A DNA stretch of 64,000 bases from Elymus sibiricus (GCA_039707655.1 CM077675.1:418003162-418067161), one strand, 5' to 3'. Shown: positions 20,226 through 31,734, numbered from the stretch's first letter. Notes: generated by a model not told the origin, from the letters alone. Translations and numbers: made by a program.

Positions 20226-20281
20226 ACGTCGTCATCGTCATCGTCGTCGTCGTCGCCACCGCCATCGCCATCGCCGTCGGG
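20226..20281. repeat. Trinucleotide microsatellite (GTC/ATC/GCC)n
   Basis: Imperfect run of CGTCATCGTCGTCGTCGTCG and CCATCGCCATCGCC just 3' (minus strand) of the Myb/SANT gene's stop codon. Confidence 0.85.
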
Positions 20282-20310
20282 GATCATGCACGCTCACAGG
20301 CGGCACTGCT

Positions 20311-21816
20311 CTAGTAGTAGTGCTTGCCCAGCCAGCTCCTGAGCCACAGCACCCTGTGAGCGTCTGCCATGGCAACAAACCCAACACCCTGGGCCTTGTT
20401 GTCAAGCAGGTGGCTGAGAGCTGCCATGAGAGCCTCGTCGCTGAAGCCACCCTGGGTCATGACAGCGCCATACAGGTCAGGGTGGACGTCGAGGGGCTTG
20501 CACTCCCTGATGGCTGTTGCCACCTCCTTCACCGCCTCAGTAATGCTGCAAAAGACATTGATCTCCTCCTCCATCAGGCCTCCTCTCTTCCTCTTCCTAT
20601 CATGGACGGGGTCAAAGGGCTTGTCGAAGGGCTTCTCGAAGGGCTTGTCAGGGCCATCAATGACCTCGACGTCCGGGGTCCCAGGGAAGTCTGGCATGGG
20701 AGAACCAAGAGGCTCCCCCGAGCCCATGGCATGCTTCCCAGTTGCCAGCCCGAAGGAGAAGATGTGCTGCATCTGGCTGTAGTTCTGTATGGGTGTGTTG
20801 AGGAACTCAACGTCCCTTGGGTGGTCATAAGAATGAAACACAAGTGTTGTTAGTTGCGATTAGGAGTAGGCAATGGTGGACAATATGAAAAGGAAGAGGG
20901 CTGTGAGCTAACCGCGACATGGCCGGCGTAGTGCTCTGCCTCCAGAATTATGGAGCAAGTGTTCTCATCCCATGAGGCGCCGCTAAGGTCTCTCAGCTTG
21001 GACACTTGGATCCATCGACCTCTCCACTTCCTCAGGTGGTTGTACACCTGGGTGGCGGACACGTCCTGCCCACAGAACTCAAACACCTACTTCGCAACGG
21101 TGTTCAAGTGCACCTCCTTGAAGCCCTTGTCAGTCCTAAATCCACTAGAGATGAGCTCACACATCTTGTTCAGCACGAACGTGGACATGAACGGCTGCCA
21201 CTTCATGTTGTTCGACCTACCATCCTTCTTTGCCTTTACTACTGGCACATAGACAGAATCAGACGCGAACACCTCTGAATCAGGTGCCATCTCGGACATA
21301 GGCTGCGAGTCCTCGACAAACGATGGAGCAAACTGGTTGTCGGACAGGACAAGGGCCTGACTAAGATCTTGCGTCTGCGTGGTCATGTCCTACAATCGTA
21401 GCACGCATTGACAGTAAGCATAGCACACAACATACCGGACAATCCATGAAAGCAGGAGCATACATGTACATGATTCATCACTATCATACCAAGCACATGC
21501 TTCATCACTATCATGCTAAGCACATGGTTCATCGCTATCATACTAAGCATACCGGACAATCTATGAGCAGGAACATACATCTACAACAAACAGCATGCTA
21601 CAAATGGACCACCAATAGCTACAAATCACAGATCTAAGCACGAACATGCTTGAACATCTAACCCTACCACAAATTGCAACCGCAGCATAGCAATCAACCA
21701 TATGAGCTCACAGATCAGAGCACTAATCAACCATGCATCTACATCAAACCCTAGCTGCAGCTCAGATCTAGCTAGAAGGAACAGAGAGAAAGGGGGATTG
21801 AACTCACAGAGGCCAT
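20311..21816 (-). pseudogene. Myb/SANT-like DNA-binding protein of the Harbinger-like element
   Basis: Three exons can be traced. The first is a 9-nt coding piece ATGGCCTCT (21816-21808) before a GTGAGT donor. The second is 21389-20913, after TTGTAG. The third begins near 20829 and ends at TAG 20311. Phases agree. Exon 2 carries the Myb/SANT-like fold (WQPFMSTFVLNKMCELISSG, VSATQVYNHLRKWRGRWIQV), the DNA-binding partner that helps PIF/Harbinger transposases. The third exon has a basic stretch (HDRKRKRGG) usable as a nuclear signal and a helical end. Damage: TAG at 21087-21089 where Lys is expected, and the exon-3 acceptor reads TTAT instead of an AG before GACCACCCAAGG. Confidence 0.7.
21431..21586. 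repeat. Tandem repeat, three 27-bp units with flanking direct repeat
   Basis: CATGNTTCATCACTATCATR and following bases repeat three times at 21469-21549. A longer direct repeat (CATACCGGACAATC..ATG.., from 21431 and from 21548) flanks the array. It lies in intron 1 of the Myb/SANT gene. Confidence 0.8.
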
Positions 21817-22306
21817 GGATGCAGCTCGAGGACGAGGGGGGGAACGGTCGTAGAAGATCACCGTCGGCCGGTGAAGGACCGCCGACGCCGTGGACCGCCG
21901 GCCGATGAAGATGCGCCGCTTACCTGCTCGTCGGTGCCGATGCGCGTCGGCGGGAAAGCTTGAAAGGGGGGAGAATGGTGGCGGGAGTTGGGGCGGTGAG
22001 GGAGGGGGCTAAATAGGGGCGGATTCGGCGGGAGGTGAGCCGAAATCCTCCCGCCGATTTTTCGGCGACGCGGGCGAGCTCGCGCCATCTCCCTGGTCGC
22101 ACGAGGAGAGAAGCGCGTCGCCCTCCCCTGCGTCGCCCGAGCCAGGCTCGCGAGCTACTGCCGATTCGGGCGTTTCCCCTGGGCCTGGCCTGGAGGTGCT
22201 TTAAGGTTCGTGCCATGCGGGCCGCATAGTAAACGCAGGCAACCAAACGGGCCACTTTCTTCCCGCGCGGACCAGGCTGGGCCATATGCAGGCAACCAAA
22301 CACGCC

Positions 22307-22759
22307 AAAAGCTTGTACTGTGTACATGGAACTGAAAGATGCTGGTACAATGCAAGCAAGTAATTCATGGCATCAAGAATCATGATGCCGAAGCTGTACT
22401 ACAAGATTTGCAAATGCTTCAATCTCAGTGGTGAATATTGTTGAACCTTGACTCGATGACGATGTCCATCTTTTAATTAAATATCAGCTTTCTTTGGTGG
22501 ACAAAGAAAGACAAATGTGTCCAACTCCTCTTTTCACTAAGCACAACAGATCTGAAGACTTGAGGGATCTCGAGACTCTTGTTTACAACGCAGGAAATCG
22601 AAAGTGAATATAATCTCGGTACATAATGGAACATAATTGATCTAGATTTAGGTTCACGATAGAAAATAATGCCAATGTGGAGTGAAAGACACGTACATTT
22701 TTTTTTCATTCCCTTGTATCATTTCGTTAAGGGTAGTAGCTTAATAGTATGTGTGTTAT
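22307..22759. other. Unassigned sequence
   Basis: Nothing recognised between the Harbinger-like element and the Mutator-like MITE. Small ORFs here have no motif. Confidence 0.4.
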
Positions 22760-23178
22760 CGGAAATTGCTTTTGGAGGCCGAGCTCCATGGAGGCCTCCA
22801 AATGCAAAACCCAAAATTCATGAAAATTCATATTTTTACATTTCAAAAAATTCTGAAAAAAATACAGAGATAAGTAAGGGTGTAACACACATGTGTGTAA
22901 ATTTTCAGGAAAAAATACGTTGAAATGAGGCATGTACAAAAAAAACAAATCTGGGACTTTTTAACACATGATACTATTCATTGTCCCAGGCCATGAATTT
23001 GTCTTTTTTGTGCAGATCGTATTTCAAGGTATTTCATCCTAAAAATTTACACACATACACATAACATCCTTCTTTACTTGCATATTTTTTTCAGATTTTT
23101 TTGAAACCGAAAAGTTTGAAATTTGAATTTTTCAAAAATTCGAGCTCCATGGAGCTCGGCCTCCAAACGTCCGTTCTC
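22760..23178. mobile_element. Mutator-like MITE with 9-bp TSD GTGTGTTAT
   Basis: 419 bp flanked by GTGTGTTAT at 22751-22759 and 23179-23187. The inner ends share TTTGGAGGCCGAGCTCCATG in inverted orientation (from 22770 and ending 23168). Nine-base duplications are typical of Mutator-like elements. It is AT-rich and non-coding inside. The outermost 10 bases match less well than the next 25. Confidence 0.75.
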
Positions 23179-23187
23179 GTGTGTTAT

Positions 23188-24539
23188 ACTTTAACTACCT
23201 ACAAAAGAAACAATAATAGAATAACTAAGGTTACTTCATAAATGGCGTAAAGGAAAAAAAGGTACTTTATCGTAAACATAACCAAAAGCACCATACCTTT
23301 CTTTTTGTATGAAAACTTTTGATCTAATCATCTTCAATCATGGTAGTACAACTAACATTACAAAAAATAAAAATTACATCCAAGTCCGTAGACCATCTAG
23401 CGAGAGAGGTAGAACAACAACAATCTTGAAAGTCCTTTTACAATTATCTCCTTGTCCATAGCAACTCGTTTATTCTTGTTTCTTTTTTATCCATAAAAAA
23501 TATTGCTTCCTGCTAAATCAGGGTCGTTTGATTCCTCTCTACTATTCTCTTGGATCTTATAACCTCCTTAATTGAGGTGAGTAGTTGAAATGCACCTTAC
23601 AAATAGAAATGGCGGGAGTACCTTTTCGTATATACACTTTTCTTTGACCCGGTGAGAAATATAGAAGCGTAATGTAAGGAAAAGGTTAAAAATCCAAATT
23701 AGTTTATATTTAAGTTGGCCAACCTGATACTTAAGTTAACATGAGCTACGATTTGTGCAGAGTAGAATAGAGATGAACAAGCACAAACTTCGTTTATAAT
23801 AATAATACTCAATAAAAGCATGTGTTCCAAATAACTTAACCAAAACAAGATTACTTTGAGTTGGACCCTCTCCTACTCTTCTCATTTTCCTTAAAAAAGC
23901 TAAGCAAATTAAGAATGATATTGTTTGGAGAAGCCCTAGATGATGTAACTAATCGGGTTTGGCGACCGAATTACGACGGGGGAGGATACAGTTACTTTGT
24001 GCTTGTTTCATCACAACTCCGATGACGTGTTATCATGTCTCATCGCTATACAACAGGGAATACACGCCAAATCGATCGTATTGGGATCTCGTTTCTATTC
24101 CTCTCCGCACGAGCGGCTCAATAAAGGGCATGGAGTATAGGAAATGAAAGAGGGGGATACAACATCGGCAGCCACGCCTTGTTAGTTAAGGTACATAGAG
24201 CAAGGAGAGCCGATCCAATGGCGTGCATGCTCAAGTGTCGGCTGGCCGCGAGCAGAGCAGCCAACGGCGTGCATGCTGGGGTAGGAGGGGCGGTTGGCAG
24301 CATGTGAGATTGGAATAGCGGTGGCGACGTGCATACAGGGGGAGGGATCAAACGGCTCTTGTGTCGTGCCGCTGCGCGGCACAGTTACCGTGCCTTCTTA
24401 GGACAAGAGCAAACGCAAGGCGAACCCTATTTGACGCCCTCGTGCGTTCGACTGATGCGGCTTCGTTGAAGCGCGCACGCGAGGGCACGAGACGAAGCCG
24501 ACCCACAACGAGCGTTTTAGCAATGCAAGGCAAACTTGT
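23188..24539. other. Unassigned AT-rich DNA
   Basis: No gene found. GGGTCGTTTGATTCC near 23521 resembles a Harbinger-type terminus without a partner. A GC-richer patch at 24360-24520 has a loose inverted repeat (GCCCTCGTGCG / CGCACGCGAGGGC) and is probably transposon-derived. Confidence 0.4.
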
Positions 24540-25170
24540 TCCGTCAACTGGTTTTTTCGGTTTTTCTTTTCTTTTGGCAATTTCTGTTTTTTTTGTTTTG
24601 TTTCCTTTTTTAGATCTGTTTTTTATTCTGTTTCTGTTTTATTTCTTTTCTTTTTTTGCTTCCTTTTAATTTTATCATTTTTCGTTCTTATTTTTATCCT
24701 TTGTTTTCAACAAATGTTTAAATATCCAAATTGAGTTCATGATTTCAACAATTGTTCATGGTTTTCAAATTTTGTTCAAAACTCAAACTTTGTTTAACGT
24801 ATATCATAAAAATGATCAATGTGTATTTAAATATTGTTCAGCGTATATAAAAAAAATGTTCACTGTTTAGTAAAAATTGTTCAGCGTATATCACAAAAAT
24901 GTTCAATGTATATTTAAAATTTTCTAAGCATATATCACAAAAATCCCCATTGTGTATTTGAAAAATGTTCAGCGTATATCACAAAAATATTCAATGTATA
25001 TTTAAAAAATTGTTCATCTTTTTATAAATTCAAATTCTGTGTTCATGTTTTCAATAATTGTTTGCATTTGAAAAGTTTGTTTGAATTTCAAAAAATATCA
25101 TGATTTTCAAACATTATTAAGAAATTTTAAGGAAAAATGTTCACATTTTTTCCAAGAAATGTTGAAATTT
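24540..25170. repeat. T-rich block and degenerate AT-rich array
   Basis: A T-rich tract (24545-24720) leads into imperfect repeats of units like GTTCAGCGTATATCACAAAA and ATGTTCAATGTATATTTAAA. It has the same architecture as the arrays at 5450 and 29160. Confidence 0.7.
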
Positions 25171-25322
25171 TAAAAATAAAAACGGATCTACATGTGTACA
25201 TAGTACTTTAACTGGCCAGACACTGTAAATCGGTTATTAAAGTCTGGCGCTGGAAAAGTAGAACCAGTACTCATCAGGTATATTGGTCAGTTATCATTAT
25301 ACACTAGTGGGACGTCGCGAGT

Positions 25323-26710
25323 TCAAGCACACGCACGCGCTCCTGTTTTTTGAGCGGAACGTTGTTGATGATTAGTCCACAACTGTCGAGCGATGCCTGC
25401 ACGAACTCTCTCACCAGCAGCTCGATCATCTTCTCTTGTTTGCCCTCTAACTTGTTGATCACCATGGTCAACATGTTGTTGTGCTTCCCCATGCTCATAA
25501 AGCTCGAACAACTCATCATCATGATTAACCTTCCGGATGAAGTTATGGATAATACAACAAGCCATAACAATTTTGACTTGCGTTTTATATGGATAGGGAA
25601 TTCCTCCTTTCCTACTTAAAATTGGAAAACGAGCTTTTAGAACACCAAAAGTTCGTTCAACAACATTTCGTAGTTGTGCGTGCAGATGATTGAACAAATC
25701 TTTCTCACTAGTATATCGTCGATTACTTCCACGAAAAGAAGCAATGTGATAACGATCTCCACGGTACGGGGCAATAAATTTTGGAGTATTTGCATAGCCC
25801 GAATCAACCAGATAAAATTTACCTGCACATAAGGTTTCATAGGATGCTCAGAATGTTTATGTAATAGGATACACCAATATATAGTTCTTATGTTTGTGTT
25901 TTTACCTTCAGGAACAACAAACCCCCCAGAAGTAACAGCCTATCTTAGAACAGCTTGATCTGACGCAGAACCTTCCCATCCAGCAGCAACATATGAGAAT
26001 GTCATGTCAAATGACACTACTGCCATTACATTTTGAGAGGGGTAACCATGTCTATTTCTATAAGGAGTTTGCTTATCTAGTCTGATTTTTGCATCGATAT
26101 GTGTCCCATCAATTGCTCCTAGGAAGTTCTGTTGGGATCTTTTGTTAGTCAAACAATAAAGTTTAAATTTCCATGCCAAAAGGAACATATGTTTGGGATA
26201 GGAAAATACCTTGAAATATGGGTAGAACCTTTCATCACCCAATATTTTTGCTGGGATTTCATTCCTTGGATCTTTTATGCACACATCACGCAACCCATTT
26301 ATGGCGTTTAAAACCATGTTAAAGTGTCGGCTGATTGGCTCACCGGAATGCTGATATCTATCTTGGATTACACGGTTCCTAACATTGTGACCAATTGTAT
26401 GTAGAAACATGAGTAGTTGTTCATCCATTGTCATTCGCTTTGTATCCTTCAGTAAGCTTCTCTCACACAAAGCATCTCGTAGCAAGTAGAATGTGTGCTT
26501 CTCAAGACGAATTTGTTCATAAAATCTAACCGGATGTCCCTCCAGCAACTCTTTTGTTTTCTGGGCACCAGTTAATATAGATGTGTTACGTGGTGTTTTG
26601 AATAACCTTGTGAACAGCACATCACGGAACATGGACACTGCAGAAATGTTATTAATAAGAACTTGCTCGGAATCAGAAATTTCATCATCTGACACATCCG
26701 AAATGTTCAT
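25323..26710 (-). pseudogene. Harbinger DDE transposase, one in-frame stop
   Basis: Starts at ATG 26710 (MNISDVSDDEISDSEQ), although an upstream ATG at 26830 is in frame. Exons are 26710-26210, 26127-25907 or so, and about 25828-25323, with introns at 26209-26129 (GTATTT..CAACAG) and about 25906-25830 (GTAAAA..TGCAG). The catalytic region of the DDE_4 superfamily is clear: FLGAIDGTHIDAKI and SDQAVLR in exon 2, FYLVDSGYANTPKFIAPYRG and VVERTFGVLKARFPIL in exon 3. One TAG interrupts at 25940-25942, where Asp is usual after QAVLR. The C-terminus is complete to a TGA at 25323. The enzyme would cut and rejoin the element at TWA sites. Confidence 0.85.
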
Positions 26711-26915
26711 GGTTCCATGCACAGTGTACACTACTGATTGTATCATCTCACAATAATATTTTATAAGATATATGAATAGTTGAAAATAAACTTTCTCAAT
26801 CTCAAAGTACAGTTGATTGCTGCAACACAAAGTGGAAGAAAAAGTAATGGAAATTGTTCTCTAAATATGTAAAACGACAATTACTAAAATGAAATAATGA
26901 TGTATTACAAAATAA

Positions 26916-27895
26916 CTAAGGATCAAGAATCCAAAGCTTTCGAGTCTCTTCATCCATCTCAATGAAAATGGCGCGTTTTTCACCATCTGTAAATGCTTTT
27001 ACTGCTTTTAGTTTTGTGCTGGCATCGAGGCTACCCATACTATTTAATACTGACATGCATGATTTAACCGAGTAATTGTCATTTTGTTCTGCTGTTTTTT
27101 TCTTTGCTTCAGCAATGCTGAGTGATGCATCTGCAAGGCGATCAATTGTTGTTATGGCATCATCAGCTGTACGTTTTTGTCCTCTTGTAGTTTCTTTTGA
27201 TCCACTTTCAGGGGATTTCTTTTTTTCTATCTCAATGGCCGTCGACTTCTTAGTGAACACACCACAGGGGAGCCATTGTTTTCATCAGACTCGATTTCAT
27301 GCACTTCAACATCCTGATTGAGATCAATTCGAGGTGATTTGGTTGTGCATGTATCATCTGTCCCTTTGCTAGATACAACACCAACTCCAGATGCCGTTGA
27401 ACTAGCACATATTTGTTCAAGATCTTCCCAACTAGGCCACACCTTATCTCGATATTCTTTGAGTGACTTATCCTTCTGCAAGTTGTTATTTTTTTGGTTA
27501 ATAATATAATATACCAATTTTATATGAATCCTACTCGCACAAACTTACCACAATTAGTTCGTCCCAAGTTTCTTCTGAAGCTTTTATCATTTTGTCATCG
27601 TCGTCCCAACCAAAACCCGTCAGTTTAAGAAGTCTATCCATGGCAGCATAGGAACTCCTGTAGTACTTATGGCGATTTTTCAATTGTTGTAATTCAAGTT
27701 TGTCCACTCTTGAATCATTGAATTGTTCTAAGATATCACGCCATGCTTTCTTTGTGTAACATGTTCCTTCTTTCCGTCCGTGTAAAGTTTGATCTTTCAG
27801 TATAGTGAGAAGTATTTTGTCCTCCGAAGATTTCCATACGTGCCTCTTTTTATCTGAGTTTTCTTTCCTATTTTTTTGTCCTTCTGATCATCCAT
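26916..27895 (-). pseudogene. Myb/SANT-like partner protein of the Harbinger transposase, two frameshifts
   Basis: Exon 1 starts at ATG 27895 (MDDQKDKK), shifts frame at a run of seven A near 27875, then reads the Myb/SANT domain (RHVWKSSEDKILLTILKDQT, LQQLKNRHKYYRSSYAAMDR, FGWDDDDKMI, TWDELIV) to a GTAAGT donor near 27549. Exon 2 (from AACTTGCAG near 27511) starts KDKSLKEYRDKVWPSWEDLE, shifts frame again near 27255, and ends at 26916 after IFIEMDEETRKLWILDP. This is the standard accessory DNA-binding protein of plant Harbinger elements. Confidence 0.78.
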
Positions 27896-28189
27896 ATTCA
27901 TCTACAAGAAAATATAAAATTTAAACCATTGGCCTACATACTACACTATGATACATGTGTATACAAATTAGACTATAGCACACACATACATAATTATATC
28001 ACGCAGTTCAGATTGGCCCAGTGCCTATTCGTACCAATAAGTATATAATTAGAGTTAGTGTTCCATTTACTCTTTTGACATATCTACCATGTACCTGGTT
28101 TCCATGTACAACAGCAAGTAATTAGTGTAGTTGGTTTCTTTTATAATCAAACAAAGGTGTGTTTCCAATCAGAGAGAGGAAGGGGCAAA

Positions 28190-28450
28190 TTGCGATGAAC
28201 AAATAATCTGTAGATCTACAACTTATATGGACGAATTTGTTGATCAGGATGATTTATCGATGAACAATAGCATGAAATATGTACATCTACAACTTATATG
28301 TACGGATTTGTTGATCAGGATGATTTATCGATGAAAAATACCATGAAATCTGTACATCTACAACTTATATGTACGGATTTGTTGATCAGGATGATTGATC
28401 AATGAACAATATCATGAAATCTGTACATCTACAACTCATATTGACGGGAT
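28190..28450. repeat. 71-bp tandem repeat, about 3.5 copies
   Basis: The anchor ACAACTTATATG occurs at 28218, 28289 and 28360, and as ACAACTCATATT at 28431, exactly 71 bp apart. It lies between the Myb/SANT gene and the right terminus of the Harbinger element, a usual place for subterminal repeats. Confidence 0.88.
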
Positions 28451-28926
28451 TATCGATCTTACCAGGGCCGTGCAACTTGATTGAAGATGGGAAGGTGATG
28501 AGAACCGCCTGCTGAAGATGCCGCTGAGAACCAACGCTCCGCCAGCGTCTCCCAGCCAGCCGCCTGTGACTGGAGTTGACGGCCAGGCAATTTTCTTAGC
28601 GATCTAGGTGTCAATCGGGCCTGTATATAAGCAATGAAAAAGGCGCGAGGGCGAGCAGCAAAACGCAGAGCTGGCGCCAAAAAAGTTGTTGAGAAATGAG
28701 CGGGCGAAAAAAAAACTGTTGCGATCATGCATATGGCAATCGCGTTTGTGGAAAAACGGATAATACTCGTTTTTCTATAAACCCGAGATCCTGGGTTGTA
28801 CCGTTCCAAGTTTCCTATATACGTGGATTTGTTCTGCTAGCCAAACGAGATTTTGTTCCGTTGAACCGTTTTCCTGGTTTATAGAGTATGGATTCTGTAC
28901 ATATCCTCTATCCAAACAACGCCTAA

Positions 28927-29159
28927 GCGTCCGTTATAGGCGAACTCGCCAAACGGCGCACCCCCCTCCCCCCAAATCCACCATGGACTGGCCCACTTCC
29001 ATATTTTTCACTGCACATGCAGTCTTTCCCATCACGACAGAATACCTGTTGTGATGTCTCTACTTCATTTTACTTCTGTAATAAAGCTATAAGGAACGTT
29101 GTGGTTTCTCTGTGTTTTTCTCGGTTTATTATTTTTTGCCGGTGTTTCTTCTGGACATT
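28927..29159. other. Unassigned sequence
   Basis: No feature seen apart from a short C-run near 28963-28973. Confidence 0.4.
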
Positions 29160-29650
29160 TTCTCTCTCTCTTTCTTTTTTCATTTTATTTTTCTTTCTTT
29201 AAATTTGTGTGCTATTTCTCAAATATTGTGAAGTTTTCTCGAATTCACGAACTTTTCCCATTTTTGAACAATTTTTTTTCAAATTCGATGAACCTTTATT
29301 AAAATTCGATGAACAGTTTTCATTTTTTGATGAATTATTTTTTCAAAGTTGATGAACTTTTTTCAAATCTGATGAAAGTTTTTTTCAAAATTGATGATTT
29401 TTTCAAATTTGATGTATTTTTTAAAATTGTAAACTTTTTTCAACTACGATGAAGATTATTTTCAAAATTTATGAACTGTTTTCAAAATTGATGAACTTGA
29501 TTTCAAAATCAGTAGTTTTTTCAAAATCGATGAACTTTTTTCAAATTCCATAACCTTTTTTTTAATTGATGAACTTTCTTGAAGTTTCTGAACTTTTTTT
29601 AAAATTCATGAAATTTTTTGAATTTCTCGAACTATATTTTGCAATTTTTT
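29160..29650. repeat. T-rich block and degenerate array of TTTTCAAAATTGATGAAC units
   Basis: About twenty imperfect units of 18-25 bp after a CT-rich tract. The reverse complement has the same order as the array at 5450-6340 (array, then A-rich block). Confidence 0.7.
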
Positions 29651-30129
29651 TCAAAAGTCAACGGTTGACAATTCATCTGATCAACTGGAGAGCGACCCGT
29701 TCGAGTGTGCTGCGATGCATCGATCTAACTTTAGTTGGGCCGGCTCAGTGATGACACCTTAGAGCGCTAGAATTCTAACCCGGCATGAGAGCGCCGGTTA
29801 GGAGCTCCCTGTTTTTTTCCGCGTCTGGTGTTCGTTAGCTCCAAATGAGCCAGCCCATTCACGACTGCCTTCAGCGAAAGCTCAACAATTTTCCGCCCGC
29901 CTGCACAAATACGGTTCCTTACGAGCCTATTGAGTTGTACAAAGTGGCTCGTACTCAGTTTGTGACGATCTCGAGTCAATCTTGAGCTGATTTTAAGCTA
30001 AATAAGATGATGTTTTTAATAACCTAAGGCAAAATTTCAAACAAGATATGCCACAACACAACATAGGAAACCATTATATAATTTGACTTATTCTGTCTCA
30101 ACTGTAAACTAGTACTTAATAGAAAGATA
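29651..30129. other. Unassigned sequence
   Basis: No gene or clear repeat; TTGGGCCGGCTCAGTG at about 29730 is typical of transposon edges in these genomes. Confidence 0.35.
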
Positions 30130-30707
30130 TCCTCTATAACAATATACTTCCTAGTTTTAAATAGGTCACATTCAATTGAGGTCTTCAATTAAATTAAGTC
30201 ACCCGATTTTGACTCGGTCAACCATTTCTCAAACACTCTCATTCAATTCTTTAATTCTATACACTATGCTTCCTATTTTTTAAGTCTCACAATTAATTGA
30301 GGTTTTTAATTTAGAATTTGGTCACCCGATTTTGACCGGATCAACAATTTCTCAAGGTGCTCTTCCATTCAATTTTTTTAATTTCCTATGTCCACTAGTG
30401 CAGAAAAGCCTAGCTATGGCGTGGCAAAATTGGCCTTGCTGGCGTGGACACCCTACGCCACCAATACGGCGCCACAGTTAAAACATAGTGGTGGCGTTGG
30501 AGACGACGCCAGCAGTATTTTGAGTACCTGCTGGCGTTGGACAGAGTTGCACGCCGGCACTGTCATATTTAGCTAATAAAAAAAATACCAACTTCACAAA
30601 AGATACTGAACATTCCAGTAATTCACAAAAGATACCAAATTCACAGAAGGAAAGTACCAATTACAAGTATTGATCTTGCCCCTATCTCGATCGACATTGC
30701 TATATAC

Positions 30708-31243
30708 CTAGTTTTTTCTAAGGACCATTTTAAGTTCACGAAGCTTATTCCTATTCGTCGTCCCCTCGTGGATGTAATGCACTTTCTCCGTCTTCTGTTG
30801 TCGCCTCTCGGCCTGCAGCAATTGTATCTCCTTATTGATATCAGTTATCTCGGCATTCAGCGCCGCGATCTGACGTTCGAGACTGTAAATCTTCTGGAAG
30901 ACAATATAATTGTCATCGATAATTTTGTCTTTCTCCTTCGTCATGGAGTCATTCAACTCCTGCAGGGCCTTCATGGTACTCCGACGTGACGCGATCAGCT
31001 CTTGACTGAGCACGTCCACGTCACCTGTTGGCTACACAACGGGTGCTGGCGAAGACGGACCAGCTGGTACGTATGCCTGGGAAGGGATTCAAATCATCAA
31101 CAATATATATATGCATGTTTACAATGCTAATGCATGTTTTATGTAACCAGCCTAATTACCTGGTTGGTGCTCACTTCGTCTTTCTCTTCTGCAAAATCCG
31201 ACCAATGCTCAGAGGAGCCTACCCAGATGCTAGAGTCGGCCAT
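30708..31243 (-). pseudogene. Coiled-coil gene of CACTA-1, premature stop
   Basis: Exon 1 is 31243-31160 (MADSSIWVGSSEHWSDFAEE..), donor GTAATT; exon 2 is 31076-30708 after a CAG acceptor. TAG at 31032-31034 interrupts codon 15 of exon 2, where CACTA-2 has CAG. After the stop, the coiled coil reads clean (LERQIAALNAEITDINKEIQ) to the end RNKLRELKMVLRKN. The protein family is not recognised. Confidence 0.7.
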
Positions 31244-31734
31244 GCTGTACCATCAAACATAAAACACTTGAAAGTTGTACCATCAACTATGTAATGTTTA
31301 GCTAGAGTGTATCATGCATCAACTATTTATTTGAATGTTGTCAAGCTCTACCATCAACTATGTATTGTTTTAGCTAAGTTGTCGCAGCTTGTTTACACAC
31401 TACTCCTACATGGCCACCCTTCCATATGTGTAATGCAAAAGCTTTTTAAAATTATGGTTTATAGTTTATTGTTACTAATATAACACTTCGATTTAAGGTT
31501 CATACATTGCAACTCATATACCACTTCTAATTAACGATGTGAAAGCTTTCATTATGTTCTCCATATATATTATTCCAACTTTCCCGTGGAGAAGGACTAA
31601 AATAGGACTAAAAATTTCATCTTAATATCAAACATCAAAATCTAGGACTAAAAAGTTCATCTTAATCTAGGACATCAAAATCTAGGTATTCAATTTATCT
31701 ATTATCATGTGAATAGGACTAAAATACCTAAAAG

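Larger units (their letters stand above)
19402..22306 (-). mobile_element. Harbinger-like element with Myb/SANT and RNase-H1-N-domain genes, no transposase
   Basis: Left end GGGCGTGTTTGG (19402) and inverted right end GGCGTGTTTGGTTGCC (ending 22306). The motif GTTTGGTTGCCTGCAT is repeated several times just inside both ends (near 19492, 19547, 22230), giving subterminal repeats. The flanks (CACAAA and AAAAGC) leave the target duplication uncertain. It carries two minus-strand genes, a Myb/SANT protein (typical of PIF/Harbinger ORF1) and an RNase H1 N-domain protein, but I find no DDE transposase. It would depend on a transposase from elsewhere. It sits about 330 bp upstream of the LRR start codon. 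Confidence 0.65.
25323..28923 (-). mobile_element. Decayed PIF/Harbinger transposon, one end identified
   Basis: Two minus-strand genes in the usual Harbinger pair: Myb/SANT protein upstream (26916-27895) and DDE transposase downstream (25323-26710). The right-hand terminus reads, inverted, GGCGTTGTTTGGATAGAGG, ending at 28923 and followed by TAA (28924-28926), a typical Harbinger target. The other terminus was not found; the best weak candidate is GATATTGTTTGGA near 23919. The element may be truncated or rearranged beyond the transposase stop. Confidence 0.75.

Noticed and set aside
20320..20853. Plus-strand 177-codon frame opposite the Myb/SANT gene
   Set aside because: Antisense shadow; only the minus-strand frame has recognisable domains and splice sites.
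25300..25330. CACTAGTGG at about 25303 as a CACTA terminus
   Set aside because: No partner end with a matching 3-bp duplication was found.
28190..28450. 71-bp repeats as a CRISPR array
   Set aside because: Units are directly adjacent with no variable spacers, and the window is plant nuclear DNA.
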